A DNA stretch of 6,130 bases from positions 1-6,130 of the forward strand of contig WGAL01000041.1 in NCBI GenBank assembly GCA_015494845.1, read 5' to 3'. The notes under the pieces are model-generated. The model was not told the origin of the DNA. It ran no database searches and saw only the letters and a list, made by a program, of their open reading frames with translations. The stretch is from Melioribacteraceae bacterium. GTDB lineage: Bacteria; Bacteroidota; Ignavibacteria; Ignavibacteriales; Melioribacteraceae. How positions within the stretch are numbered: the stretch's first letter is position 1; the number at the start of each line of letters is the position of its first letter. The translations under genes were made by a program, and so were the position numbers. Positions 1 to 6,130 of this stretch are shown piece by piece.

Positions 1-54
1 ATTCCGTACGCGGTTACGGTTCTTTTAGTCGTTGGATTTATCACAATTTTATAG
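1..54 (+). CDS. nuoH: NADH-quinone oxidoreductase subunit H, C-terminal end (partial)
   Basis: Frame 1 is open from the window edge and encodes 17 residues, IPYAVTVLLVVGFITIL, followed by TAG at 52-54. The peptide is almost entirely hydrophobic, as expected for the end of a last transmembrane helix. The identification rests mainly on position: nuoH lies directly upstream of nuoI in most bacterial complex I operons, and the 21-nt gap to nuoI fits. NuoH is the membrane subunit that forms the quinone-binding cavity together with the peripheral arm. Too little is present to show any family motif, so another membrane protein cannot be excluded from the sequence alone. Confidence 0.6.
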   Translation: MPYAVTVLLVVGFITIL

Positions 55-75
55 AATTTATAGATTAGTATTGAG

Positions 76-702
76 ATGAAAAAATATCTGAAAAATACAT
101 GGGAAGCGCTCTGGACGATATTTATCGGGATGAAAATTACGTTTAAGCATCTTTTTGTTCCTGCCGTTACAATTCAATATCCTGACGAACATCGTCCGAT
201 ACCTGATAGAGCGAGAAACAGACTTTACGTAAACATCGACGATTGCATCGGTTGTATGCAATGCCAAAGGGCTTGCCCCGTTCAGTGTATTAATATTGAA
301 ACGGTTAAAGCGGTTCCTGGCGACGAACCCGGCAATACTTCGCTCGGAACGAAAAAAGCGCTTTGGGTGACCAAGTTCGAAATCGATTTCGCAAAATGTA
401 TGTATTGCCAATTATGCGTTTTCCCTTGTCCGACCGAATGTATTTATATGACGGAGGTTTTTGAATTTTCGGAAGATAAACGCGAAGAATTAGTTTACAA
501 CTTCAGTAATTTGAACTTGGTTGAAATAGCCGAGAAGAAAAAGAAATACGAAGAATTTATGGCGGAAAAAGCCGCTCAGAAAGCCGCCGCGGCAAAGGCA
601 AAAGCCGAAGCGGCAGCGAAAGCAAAGGCGGAAGCCGCCGCAAAAGAAGAAAAAGAGAAAAAAGACGATAACAATCAAACTTCATCCGATAAAAAGCAGT
701 AG
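76..702 (+). CDS. nuoI: NADH-quinone oxidoreductase subunit I (two [4Fe-4S] ferredoxin-type)
   Basis: NuoI carries the two tetranuclear iron-sulfur clusters (N6a and N6b) that relay electrons through the peripheral arm toward cluster N2 and quinone. The 208-residue protein has two CxxCxxCxxxCP motifs: Cys57, 60, 63 and 67, then Cys108, 111, 114 and 118. The N-terminus (WEALWTIFIGMKITFKHLF, from residue 9) is the usual amphipathic segment that rests on the membrane near NuoH. ATG at 76 is the only good start: an in-frame TAG lies at 61-63 and the conserved N-terminus begins soon after Met1. The Shine-Dalgarno signal is poor (only GAG directly before the ATG). After about residue 150 the protein carries an unusual Lys/Ala/Glu-rich tail ending in a polar segment, making it longer than the roughly 160-180 residues of many NuoI proteins. 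The family call is very secure; a role for the tail is unknown. Confidence 0.97.
   Translation: MKKYLKNTWEALWTIFIGMKITFKHLFVPAVTIQYPDEHRPIPDRARNRLYVNIDDCIGCMQCQRACPVQCINIETVKAVPGDEPGNTSLGTKKALWVTKFEIDFAKCMYCQLCVFPCPTECIYMTEVFEFSEDKREELVYNFSNLNLVEIAEKKKKYEEFMAEKAAQKAAAAKAKAEAAAKAKAEAAAKEEKEKKDDNNQTSSDKKQ
586..657 (+). repeat. Three tandem 8-residue A/K/E repeats in the NuoI tail
   Basis: Codons 171-194 of nuoI encode AAAKAKAE twice exactly and then the diverged copy AAAKEEKE. The three 24-nt units use different synonymous codons (for example GCC GCG GCA against GCG GCA GCG), so the DNA copies are not identical. This suggests either an old duplication or selection on composition rather than a fresh slippage event. 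The peptide is predicted to form a highly charged, solvent-exposed helix. Confidence 0.75.
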
Positions 703-707
703 AGAAA

Positions 708-1211
708 ATGGAATTATACGATATAGTATTTTATTTGTTCGCAATATTGGTAATCGCTTCGGCGGCGATAGTTGTCGCGTCGAAGAATTTGGCGCATTCG
801 GCGTTCTCGCTTTTGTTTACATTTCTCGGCGTTGCGGGAATTTACGTTATGTTGGGTTCCGATTTTATCGGCGTTGTGCAATTAATGGTTTACGTAGGCG
901 GAATACTGGTGCTTTTGCTTTTCGGTATTATGCTTACCAATAAAATCACAAGCGTAGAAATCAGAAACGAAAGCACGTTTGTAATTCCGACAATCGTAAC
1001 AATCGGAATTTTTGCCGCGTTCTTAATTTTTATTATGACGGAAACAAATTGGACGGTTCTGCAACCGCAATTTCCGAGAACGACAATTAAATCAATAGGA
1101 ACCGAATTGCTAATGCATTATTCGTTTGTGTTTGAATTGCTCGCAATTATTTTACTTATCGCTCTTATCGGAGCGGCAACTTTGGCAAGAAACGACAATA
1201 AGGAGAAATAA
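708..1211 (+). CDS. nuoJ: NADH-quinone oxidoreductase subunit J
   Basis: NuoJ is a small membrane subunit between NuoH and NuoK/NuoN. Conformational change in its third helix is thought to couple quinone chemistry to proton transfer. The 167-residue product has about five hydrophobic helices (near residues 5-25, 28-49, 53-76, 91-111 and 138-161). The family signature is in helix 3, GVVQLMVYVGGILVLLLFG, with the conserved Tyr62 and the Gly64-Gly65 pair where the pi-bulge forms. The last helix ends in ALIGAATLAR, also typical. The length is usual for the family. ATG at 708 starts 5 nt after the nuoI stop, with a weak GAGA purine stretch just upstream, so translation is probably coupled to nuoI. 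The polar C-terminal tail is short (RNDNKEK). Confidence 0.95.
   Translation: MELYDIVFYLFAILVIASAAIVVASKNLAHSAFSLLFTFLGVAGIYVMLGSDFIGVVQLMVYVGGILVLLLFGIMLTNKITSVEIRNESTFVIPTIVTIGIFAAFLIFIMTETNWTVLQPQFPRTTIKSIGTELLMHYSFVFELLAIILLIALIGAATLARNDNKEK
1201..1205 (+). promoter_or_regulatory. Strong ribosome binding site for the TTG start of nuoK
   Basis: AGGAG lies inside the last codons of nuoJ, 8 nt upstream of TTG at 1214. It is the best Shine-Dalgarno match among the starts in this window and supports the non-ATG start of nuoK. Confidence 0.75.
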
Positions 1212-1213
1212 AT

Positions 1214-1525
1214 TTGGCTCACGTCGGATTAACGCATTTTTTGATTTTGAGTTCGATTCTCTTTTCGTTCGGACTTTACGCCGTAATTGTTCGCAAGAAC
1301 GCGGTTATGGTTCTTATGGGAATCGAATTAATACTTAACTCGGCAAATATAAATTTTGTGGCTTTTTCCCACTTCGGGCATTTCGGCTGGGACGGACAAT
1401 TAATGGCGTTGTTCGTAATAATCTTAGCCGCCGCCGAAGCGGCTATCGCGCTTGCGATTGTTCTCAATATCTACAGAACTTACTTGCACATTAATGTTGA
1501 CGAAGTAAACAAACTTAAAGAATAG
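1214..1525 (+). CDS. nuoK: NADH-quinone oxidoreductase subunit K
   Basis: NuoK is a three-helix, MrpC-like membrane subunit that carries two buried glutamates on the central hydrophilic axis of complex I. The 103-residue product has the signature MGIELILNSANINFVAFS with Glu38, and a second Glu75 in AAAEAAIALAI. These correspond to E36 and E72 of E. coli NuoK. The length matches the family norm of about 100 residues. The start is TTG at 1214, chosen because AGGAG lies 8 nt upstream and translation from there (MAHVGLTHFLILSS) gives the normal NuoK N-terminus; the first in-frame ATG would remove helix 1. The gene begins 2 nt after the nuoJ stop, indicating tight coupling. The stop codon is TAG. 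Confidence 0.96.
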   Translation: MAHVGLTHFLILSSILFSFGLYAVIVRKNAVMVLMGIELILNSANINFVAFSHFGHFGWDGQLMALFVIILAAAEAAIALAIVLNIYRTYLHINVDEVNKLKE

Positions 1526-1531
1526 GAAATT

Positions 1532-3670
1532 ATGCACGGCTCAGAATTAATTACAATATCGTTGATAATATTATTTTTACCATTATTCGGATTTGTGACG
1601 GTTGTTCTTTTCGGCAAAAGAATGCCGAAGTTGGTTAATCTTGAAATCGGAATTCTTGCAACAAATATGTTGCTTACGCTTTACGTCGCTTACGAAAAAC
1701 TTTTCGTTTACGCGCACGAAAAAATCAGCGGTTATTTTACTTGGATTGATTTCGGAAAAGTTTACGGCATCGGAGCGTTGCATATCGATTTGGGAATAGA
1801 AATCACTAACGTTACGGCGTTTATGTTGTTTGTGGTGAATCTGATTAGTTTTTTAGTTCACGTTTATTCATTGGAATATATGCGCGGCGATATTCGTTTT
1901 TCCCGCTACTATTCTTATTTGGGAATTTTCACGTTCTCGATGCTCGGTATAGTTTTAGCCGATAATTTCCTGATGATGTATATTTTCTGGGAACTCGTCG
2001 GTTTGTCCTCGTACTTGTTAATCGGTTTTTGGTTCGAGAAAGATTCTGCGGCGAACGCTGGCAAAAAAGCGTTCCTTACCAACCGCGTTGGCGATATGGG
2101 AATGTGGCTCGGAATTTTAATTTTGTTTACGAATTATCACACGTTTACTTTCGATAAGATTTTTGCTCAAATAGGAGCCGGAAATATTCCTTTCGGAAGC
2201 GAAGCGTGACTTACCGCCGCCGGCATTTTGATTTTTATGGGCGCTGTCGGTAAATCGGCGCAATTTCCGTTGCACATTTGGTTGCCGGATGCAATGGAAG
2301 GTCCAACGCCTGTGAGCGCGTTAATTCATGCCGCAACGATGGTCGCCGCCGGCGTTTATATGCTTACTAAAATTTTCGTAATGCTTACCGCAGACGCTTT
2401 ACTTGTAATTGCTTTGGTCGGCGCGTTTACTTCGTTTCTTGCCGCTTCAATTGCAATTACGCAAAACGACATCAAAAAAGTTTTGGCTTATTCAACCGTC
2501 AGCCAATTGGGCTATATGGTAATGTCGGTTGGAGTCGGCGCGTACGCGTTTGCGTTTTTCCATTTGGTTACTCACGCGTTTTTCAAAGCGTTGTTGTTCT
2601 TGGGCTCAGGTTCCGTAATTCACGCAATGCACCATGAACAAGATATGCGTAAAATGGGCGGCTTGCGTAAGAAAATGCCGATTACTTATTACACGTTTCT
2701 TGTCGCAACGCTTGCGATTTCCGGTATTCCGTTATTCTCCGGTTTCTTAAGTAAAGACGGTTTGCTTGCGGGAACTTACGCGTTCGGAATGTTAACCGGA
2801 CATTGGTCGATTGCGGTATTCGGATTTGTAGTTGCGTTTATGACGGCGTTTTATATGTTCAGATTGGTTTATATGACTTTCCACGGCGAACCGCGCGATA
2901 TGCACAAATACGAACACGCGCACGAATCTCCGAAAGTAATGACAATTCCGCTTATTGTTTTAGCTACACTTTCAATTTGGATTTGGTACACTCCAAACCC
3001 GATGGATCCGGAAGCCGGTTGGTTCTTGAATAAAATTGAAAAACAAACAACCGTCGTTCCGCAAGATATGAGATTTAACTTTATGCAAAGCGAAGAAGCG
3101 GAAGCGCACGGCGAACGCGCAGTTGCGGAAACTACGGCTCACGAAAGCCATGAAAGCGCGGAAGGCGAGGAAGTAATTCATTCCGAAATGTATATGCACG
3201 CAATGCACGAAGCGCACGTCCCAACGATGATTTTGTCGATTATTTTGGCTCTTGGCGGAATTTTACTTGCGACTTGGATTTATCTGTGGCGCAAAGTCGA
3301 TCCGGATAAATTGGCGAAATCAATGCCGTGGCTTTATGATTTTTCGTTGAATAAATGGTATATCGACGAACTTTACGAAGCGACGTTTATCGCCGGAACA
3401 TTGAGAACGAGCGAAGGTTTGTCCGTTTTTGACGCGAAAGTTGTTGACGGCGCGGTAAACGGCGCGGCGGCGCTAACTCGCGGAACATCGAGATTAAGCG
3501 GCTGGTTCGATACATACGTCGTTGACGGACTTGTAAATCTCGTTGCGTTTTTAAGCGGATTTTTCGGTTTCGCGTTCAAGAAAACACAAACCGGCAAGGT
3601 GCAAAATTACGTTCTGCTAGCCGTAATTTCGGTTATAATTTTGTTTATAATCTTTTTGCCGTTTTTTTAA
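1532..3670 (+). CDS. nuoL: NADH-quinone oxidoreductase subunit L, interrupted by one in-frame TGA
   Basis: NuoL is the distal antiporter-like subunit; its lateral helix runs along the membrane arm. The frame is 713 codons including the final TAA, a normal NuoL length. Codon 226 is TGA (2207-2209), which splits it into 225 and 486 residues without a frameshift. Counting TGA as 226, the N-terminal part has [17 protein letters not shown] with Glu154 and [10 protein letters not shown] with Asp188. The C-terminal part has [20 protein letters not shown] with Lys241, His266, then His344, His348 and Lys352 in the HAFFKALLF region. These match E. coli E144, D178, K229, H254, H334, H338 and K342 at nearly equal spacing. 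[10 protein letters not shown] (607-616) precedes the lateral helix and a final membrane helix ends the protein. A His/Glu-rich loop spans about 520-562. The start at 1532 has AGGA overlapping the nuoK stop. No restart signal follows the TGA, and splitting there would separate Glu154 from Lys241. Read-through or recoding is possible, as is a mutation or sequencing error. Confidence 0.93.
2207..2209 (+). other. In-frame TGA codon inside nuoL (possible recoding, readthrough or nonsense mutation)
   Basis: The frame reads GCG TGA CTT ACC, giving FGSEA, then TGA, then LTAAGILIF and the conserved GAVGKSAQ. Upstream and downstream parts are in the same frame and both look well conserved, with no other lesion. 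The site falls in the variable loop just before transmembrane helix 7, so the expected residue cannot be fixed from memory. Trp (from TGG by one transition) is the most economical reading; Arg (from CGA) and Gly (from GGA) are also one change away. The following base is C, a context known to favour UGA readthrough. Confidence 0.9.
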
Positions 3671-3708
3671 TTAGTTTGGAATAATAAACATAGGACTGGA
3701 TAATAGAG

Positions 3709-5286
3709 ATGAATTTTCCGATTATAACACTGATTACGTTTCTCCCGATTATGGGAATGGTCGTTATCCTATTTTTGAAGAAAGACCAAACCAACGCAAT
3801 TCGTTACACGGCGCTCGGCGCAACTTTGTTGCAGTTGGTATTGGCTATCATTATGTTGCTTTCGTTCGATTTCTCGAAAGCCGGCATTTTGGATTCAAGC
3901 ACGTTTCAGTTTGTTGAAAAAGCTCGCTGGATAACAATTCCCAATGTTTCTTGGATAGGAACAATTAAAATCGATTATTTCGTCGGCGTTGACGGACTTA
4001 GCATTTTGATGGTTTTCCTCACCGCTTTTGTTTCGACAATCGCTACGATTTCGTCGTGGAATATACCGAAATCGATAAAAGGTTACTTCTTAATGTTCCT
4101 TTTGCTCGATACCGGTATGATGGGCGTTTTTGTTGCGCTCGATTTCTTCTTGTTCTATGTTTTCTGGGAAGTAATGCTTTTGCCGATGTACTTCCTAATC
4201 GGAATTTGGGGCGGTCCGAGAAAAGAATACGCCGCTATCAAGTTCTTTATTTACACATTGTTCGGTAGTATCTTTATTTTGATTACAATGATTGCGCTGT
4301 ATTTCAGCGCGGTAGAAAATGTTGGCGGAACGCAAGTCCATACGTTTAACTTGATTGAATTAACAAAATTAAGTTCCGCTTATCTTAAAGACGGAATCTT
4401 ATCGCCGCAAAATCCGCACAACTGGCGATTGATTGCGTATATATTTATGTTTATAGGTTTCGCGATAAAAATCCCGATGTTCCCGTTCCACACTTGGTTG
4501 CCAGACGCTCACGTTGAAGCGCCGACGCCGATAAGCGTTATCTTGGCGGGCGTTCTCTTGAAAATGGGAACTTACGGAATTTTGAGAATCAGTTATCCGC
4601 TATTCCCGGAAATTACAAGAGAACTTGCTTGGTATATCGGATTGTTCGGAGTAATCAATATTATTTACGGCGCATTAGTTGCTCTCGCGCAAAAAGATTT
4701 CAAGAAACTTATCGCTTATTCATCAATTTCCCACATGGGTTACGTTCTTTTGGGAATGGCGTCGCTCTCGGTTACGGGCATTGAAGGCGCGATTTTCCAA
4801 ATGTTTAATCACGGAACAATTACGGCAATGCTCTTCTTGATTGTAGGCGTTGTTTACGACAGAGCGCACACCCGCGGTATTTACGAATTTGGCGGATTGG
4901 CGACGAAGATGCCTGTTTACACCGGATTTGTTACCGTAGCGTTCTTTGCTGCAATTGGCTTGCCGGGATTAAGCGGATTTATTTCCGAATCGCTTGTTTT
5001 CATTGGCGCGTTCGGATACGAAGTAACAAGAACGATTACGATTGTCGCATTGCTTGGAATTTTGCTCGGAGCCGCTTATATGCTTTGGACTTTGCAACGC
5101 ATTTTCTTCGGCAAGTTCAATGAAAAATGGAGCTTCTTCGAAGATTTGACTCCGAGAGAATATTTAATGTTCGTTCCTCTTTCTCTCGTAATTCTTTATT
5201 TGGGAATTCAACCTTCAACCGCGTTGAATTTCTTACATACATCGATACAAACATTTGTAACGTTTATTAATACAGCCGGATTTTAG
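3709..5286 (+). CDS. nuoM: NADH-quinone oxidoreductase subunit M
   Basis: NuoM is the middle of the three antiporter-like proton-translocating subunits of the membrane arm. The 525-residue product has the family motifs in order: FWEVMLLPMYFLIGIWGG with Glu154, FAIKIPMFPFHTWLPDAHVE with Lys254, LLKMGTYGILR with Lys285, AQKDFKKLIAYSSISHMG, and GLPGLSGFISE with Glu447. These correspond to E144, K234, K265 and E407 of E. coli NuoM, and the 31-residue spacing between the two lysines is identical. Length is normal and no lesion is seen. ATG at 3709 follows a 38-nt gap after nuoL, the longest gap in the window. The ribosome binding site is unclear: AGGA lies 13 nt away (3692-3695) and GAG directly abuts the ATG. 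The stop codon is TAG. Confidence 0.97.
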   Translation: MNFPIITLITFLPIMGMVVILFLKKDQTNAIRYTALGATLLQLVLAIIMLLSFDFSKAGILDSSTFQFVEKARWITIPNVSWIGTIKIDYFVGVDGLSILMVFLTAFVSTIATISSWNIPKSIKGYFLMFLLLDTGMMGVFVALDFFLFYVFWEVMLLPMYFLIGIWGGPRKEYAAIKFFIYTLFGSIFILITMIALYFSAVENVGGTQVHTFNLIELTKLSSAYLKDGILSPQNPHNWRLIAYIFMFIGFAIKIPMFPFHTWLPDAHVEAPTPISVILAGVLLKMGTYGILRISYPLFPEITRELAWYIGLFGVINIIYGALVALAQKDFKKLIAYSSISHMGYVLLGMASLSVTGIEGAIFQMFNHGTITAMLFLIVGVVYDRAHTRGIYEFGGLATKMPVYTGFVTVAFFAAIGLPGLSGFISESLVFIGAFGYEVTRTITIVALLGILLGAAYMLWTLQRIFFGKFNEKWSFFEDLTPREYLMFVPLSLVILYLGIQPSTALNFLHTSIQTFVTFINTAGF

Positions 5287-5313
5287 AAAGAATTTAGGAT
5301 ATTGACATAAATT

Positions 5314-6130
5314 ATGGGTTTAGAAAATTTCATAGAATCGATAGCGTTTATAAAACCGGAAGTCGTTGTTTCGGTTACGCTGGTGGTTGTTTTAATCTTT
5401 GATTTGATTTTCAAAGATAAAAAAGAGATTGTTCCCTACATCGGATTGATTGGGTTGGTTATTACGTTTTTTACGCTTACCGCGCAAACTTCGGTAACGC
5501 AAACCGCGTTTTTGACTGACGCCAACGCAAAATACGGAATGTTTTCCGTCGATCCGATGGGAACGTTCTTTAAGATAATTATCATATTATCTTCTTTCTT
5601 CGTTATTTTTATGTCATTATCCTCGAACGAAATTAAATCCGTAAAACCGCGCTCAGGCGAGTATTACACGTTGATTTTCGGTATGATACTCGGGATGATG
5701 ACGCTAGTTTCCGCAAGCGATTTGATTTTAATTTATCTTTCGCTTGAATTGATGTCGCTTTCGTCTTACGTTTTAGCCGGATTTCTGAAATTAAACAAAC
5801 GCCCTGCCGAATCTTCGTTAAAATATATGATTTTCGGCGCGGTTTCGTCCGGAATTATGTTGTTCGGTATTTCAATTTTATACGGACTTTACGGAACCAC
5901 AAATCTCTACTCGATTGCGCAATACGGAAACGTTGAAGGAATAAAATTTATCACTTTGACTATCGCCGCAATTTTTGTGTTTGCCGGAATCGGATACAAA
6001 ATTTCTTCCGTTCCGTTTCATTTCTGGACGCCTGACGTTTACGAAGGCGCGCCGATTCCAATTACCGCGTATCTTTCGGTTGCGAGTAAAGCCGCCGGAT
6101 TTGCGCTTTTGATTAGAGTCGTTAGAATAG
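5314..6130 (+). CDS. nuoN: NADH-quinone oxidoreductase subunit N (partial, C-terminus outside window)
   Basis: NuoN is the antiporter-like subunit closest to NuoK in the assembled arm. The frame stays open from ATG at 5314 to the window edge, 272 codons, a little over half of a usual NuoN of about 460-500 residues. Diagnostic motifs are SLELMSLSSYVLAGF with Glu145, KYMIFGAVSSGIMLFGISIL, and GYKISSVPFHFWTPDVYEGA with Lys229, followed by Lys259 in ASKAAGFALL. The spacings of 84 and 30 residues between these equal those of E133, K217 and K247 in E. coli NuoN. The gene starts 27 nt after nuoM. The in-frame TAA at 5308-5310 rules out an upstream start. Shine-Dalgarno support is weak, with AGGA 14 nt upstream (5296-5299). 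Confidence 0.96.
   Translation, partial: MGLENFIESIAFIKPEVVVSVTLVVVLIFDLIFKDKKEIVPYIGLIGLVITFFTLTAQTSVTQTAFLTDANAKYGMFSVDPMGTFFKIIIILSSFFVIFMSLSSNEIKSVKPRSGEYYTLIFGMILGMMTLVSASDLILIYLSLELMSLSSYVLAGFLKLNKRPAESSLKYMIFGAVSSGIMLFGISILYGLYGTTNLYSIAQYGNVEGIKFITLTIAAIFVFAGIGYKISSVPFHFWTPDVYEGAPIPITAYLSVASKAAGFALLIRVVRI

Noticed and set aside
58..411. 117-residue open frame on the minus strand opposite nuoI
   Set aside because: It lies wholly opposite a well-supported gene apart from a few bases, has no recognisable domain, and its composition is what the reverse complement of nuoI gives.
2207..2209. Frameshift in nuoL
   Set aside because: The frame before and after the TGA is identical (1532 and 2228 differ by a multiple of 3) and both sides give conserved NuoL sequence, so no indel is needed.
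2972..3217. Minus-strand open frame opposite the nuoL His/Glu loop
   Set aside because: It is a shadow of nuoL codons with no start signal and no family resemblance.
2228..3670. Downstream part of nuoL as an independent gene starting at TTG 2228 or ATG 2237
   Set aside because: No ribosome binding site precedes either codon, and the start would fall inside conserved helix 7 of NuoL in the same frame. It is the continuation of nuoL past the TGA.
3654..3708. Terminator at the nuoL-nuoM junction because of the T-run near 3662-3668
   Set aside because: No GC-rich stem precedes the T-run, which encodes the Phe-Phe end of NuoL. nuoM continues the same operon.
5302..5338. Possible promoter: TTGACA at 5302-5307 with TAGAAT at 5333-5338
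   Set aside because: The -35 box is perfect but the spacing is 25 nt, far from the usual 16-18, and the -10 would lie inside nuoN. It is most likely chance in an AT-rich gap.

Overview
The window is one stretch of a bacterial complex I (proton-translocating NADH:quinone oxidoreductase) operon. All genes are on the + strand and in the usual order H-I-J-K-L-M-N. It opens with the last 17 codons of what is most likely nuoH. Then come complete nuoI, nuoJ and nuoK, a full-length nuoL with one in-frame TGA, and complete nuoM. It ends inside nuoN, with 272 codons visible. Gaps between genes are 2-38 nt, and I see no convincing internal promoter or terminator, so the genes are probably one transcript. 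No stretch over 300 bases lacks a gene. I found no tRNA, rRNA, CRISPR array or mobile element.

The genes form the membrane arm and its link to the peripheral arm. NuoI carries two [4Fe-4S] clusters that pass electrons toward quinone at the NuoH interface. NuoJ and NuoK lie between NuoH and the antiporter-like subunits. NuoN, NuoM and NuoL are homologous ion-translocating subunits, and the NuoL lateral helix runs along the arm. The key Glu and Lys residues of the antiporter-like subunits are present at nearly the same spacing as in E. coli, so the proteins look functional.

The organism cannot be named from this sequence. It is moderately AT-rich (roughly 40-45% GC by eye). The NuoI and NuoJ/K sequences resemble those of the Bacteroidota/Chlorobiota/Fibrobacterota group; this is a low-confidence impression from memory.

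The standout feature is the TGA at 2207-2209. It interrupts nuoL without any frameshift, just before transmembrane helix 7, and the reading frame resumes at once with highly conserved sequence. None of the six visible genes with a stop codon ends in TGA (four TAG, two TAA), while all 30 clear Trp codons are TGG. Possible explanations are a rare sense TGA (Trp the most economical reading), stop-codon readthrough, a recent nonsense mutation, or a sequencing error. The window alone cannot decide among them. Apart from this it is an ordinary nuo operon, and I see no undescribed multi-gene system.
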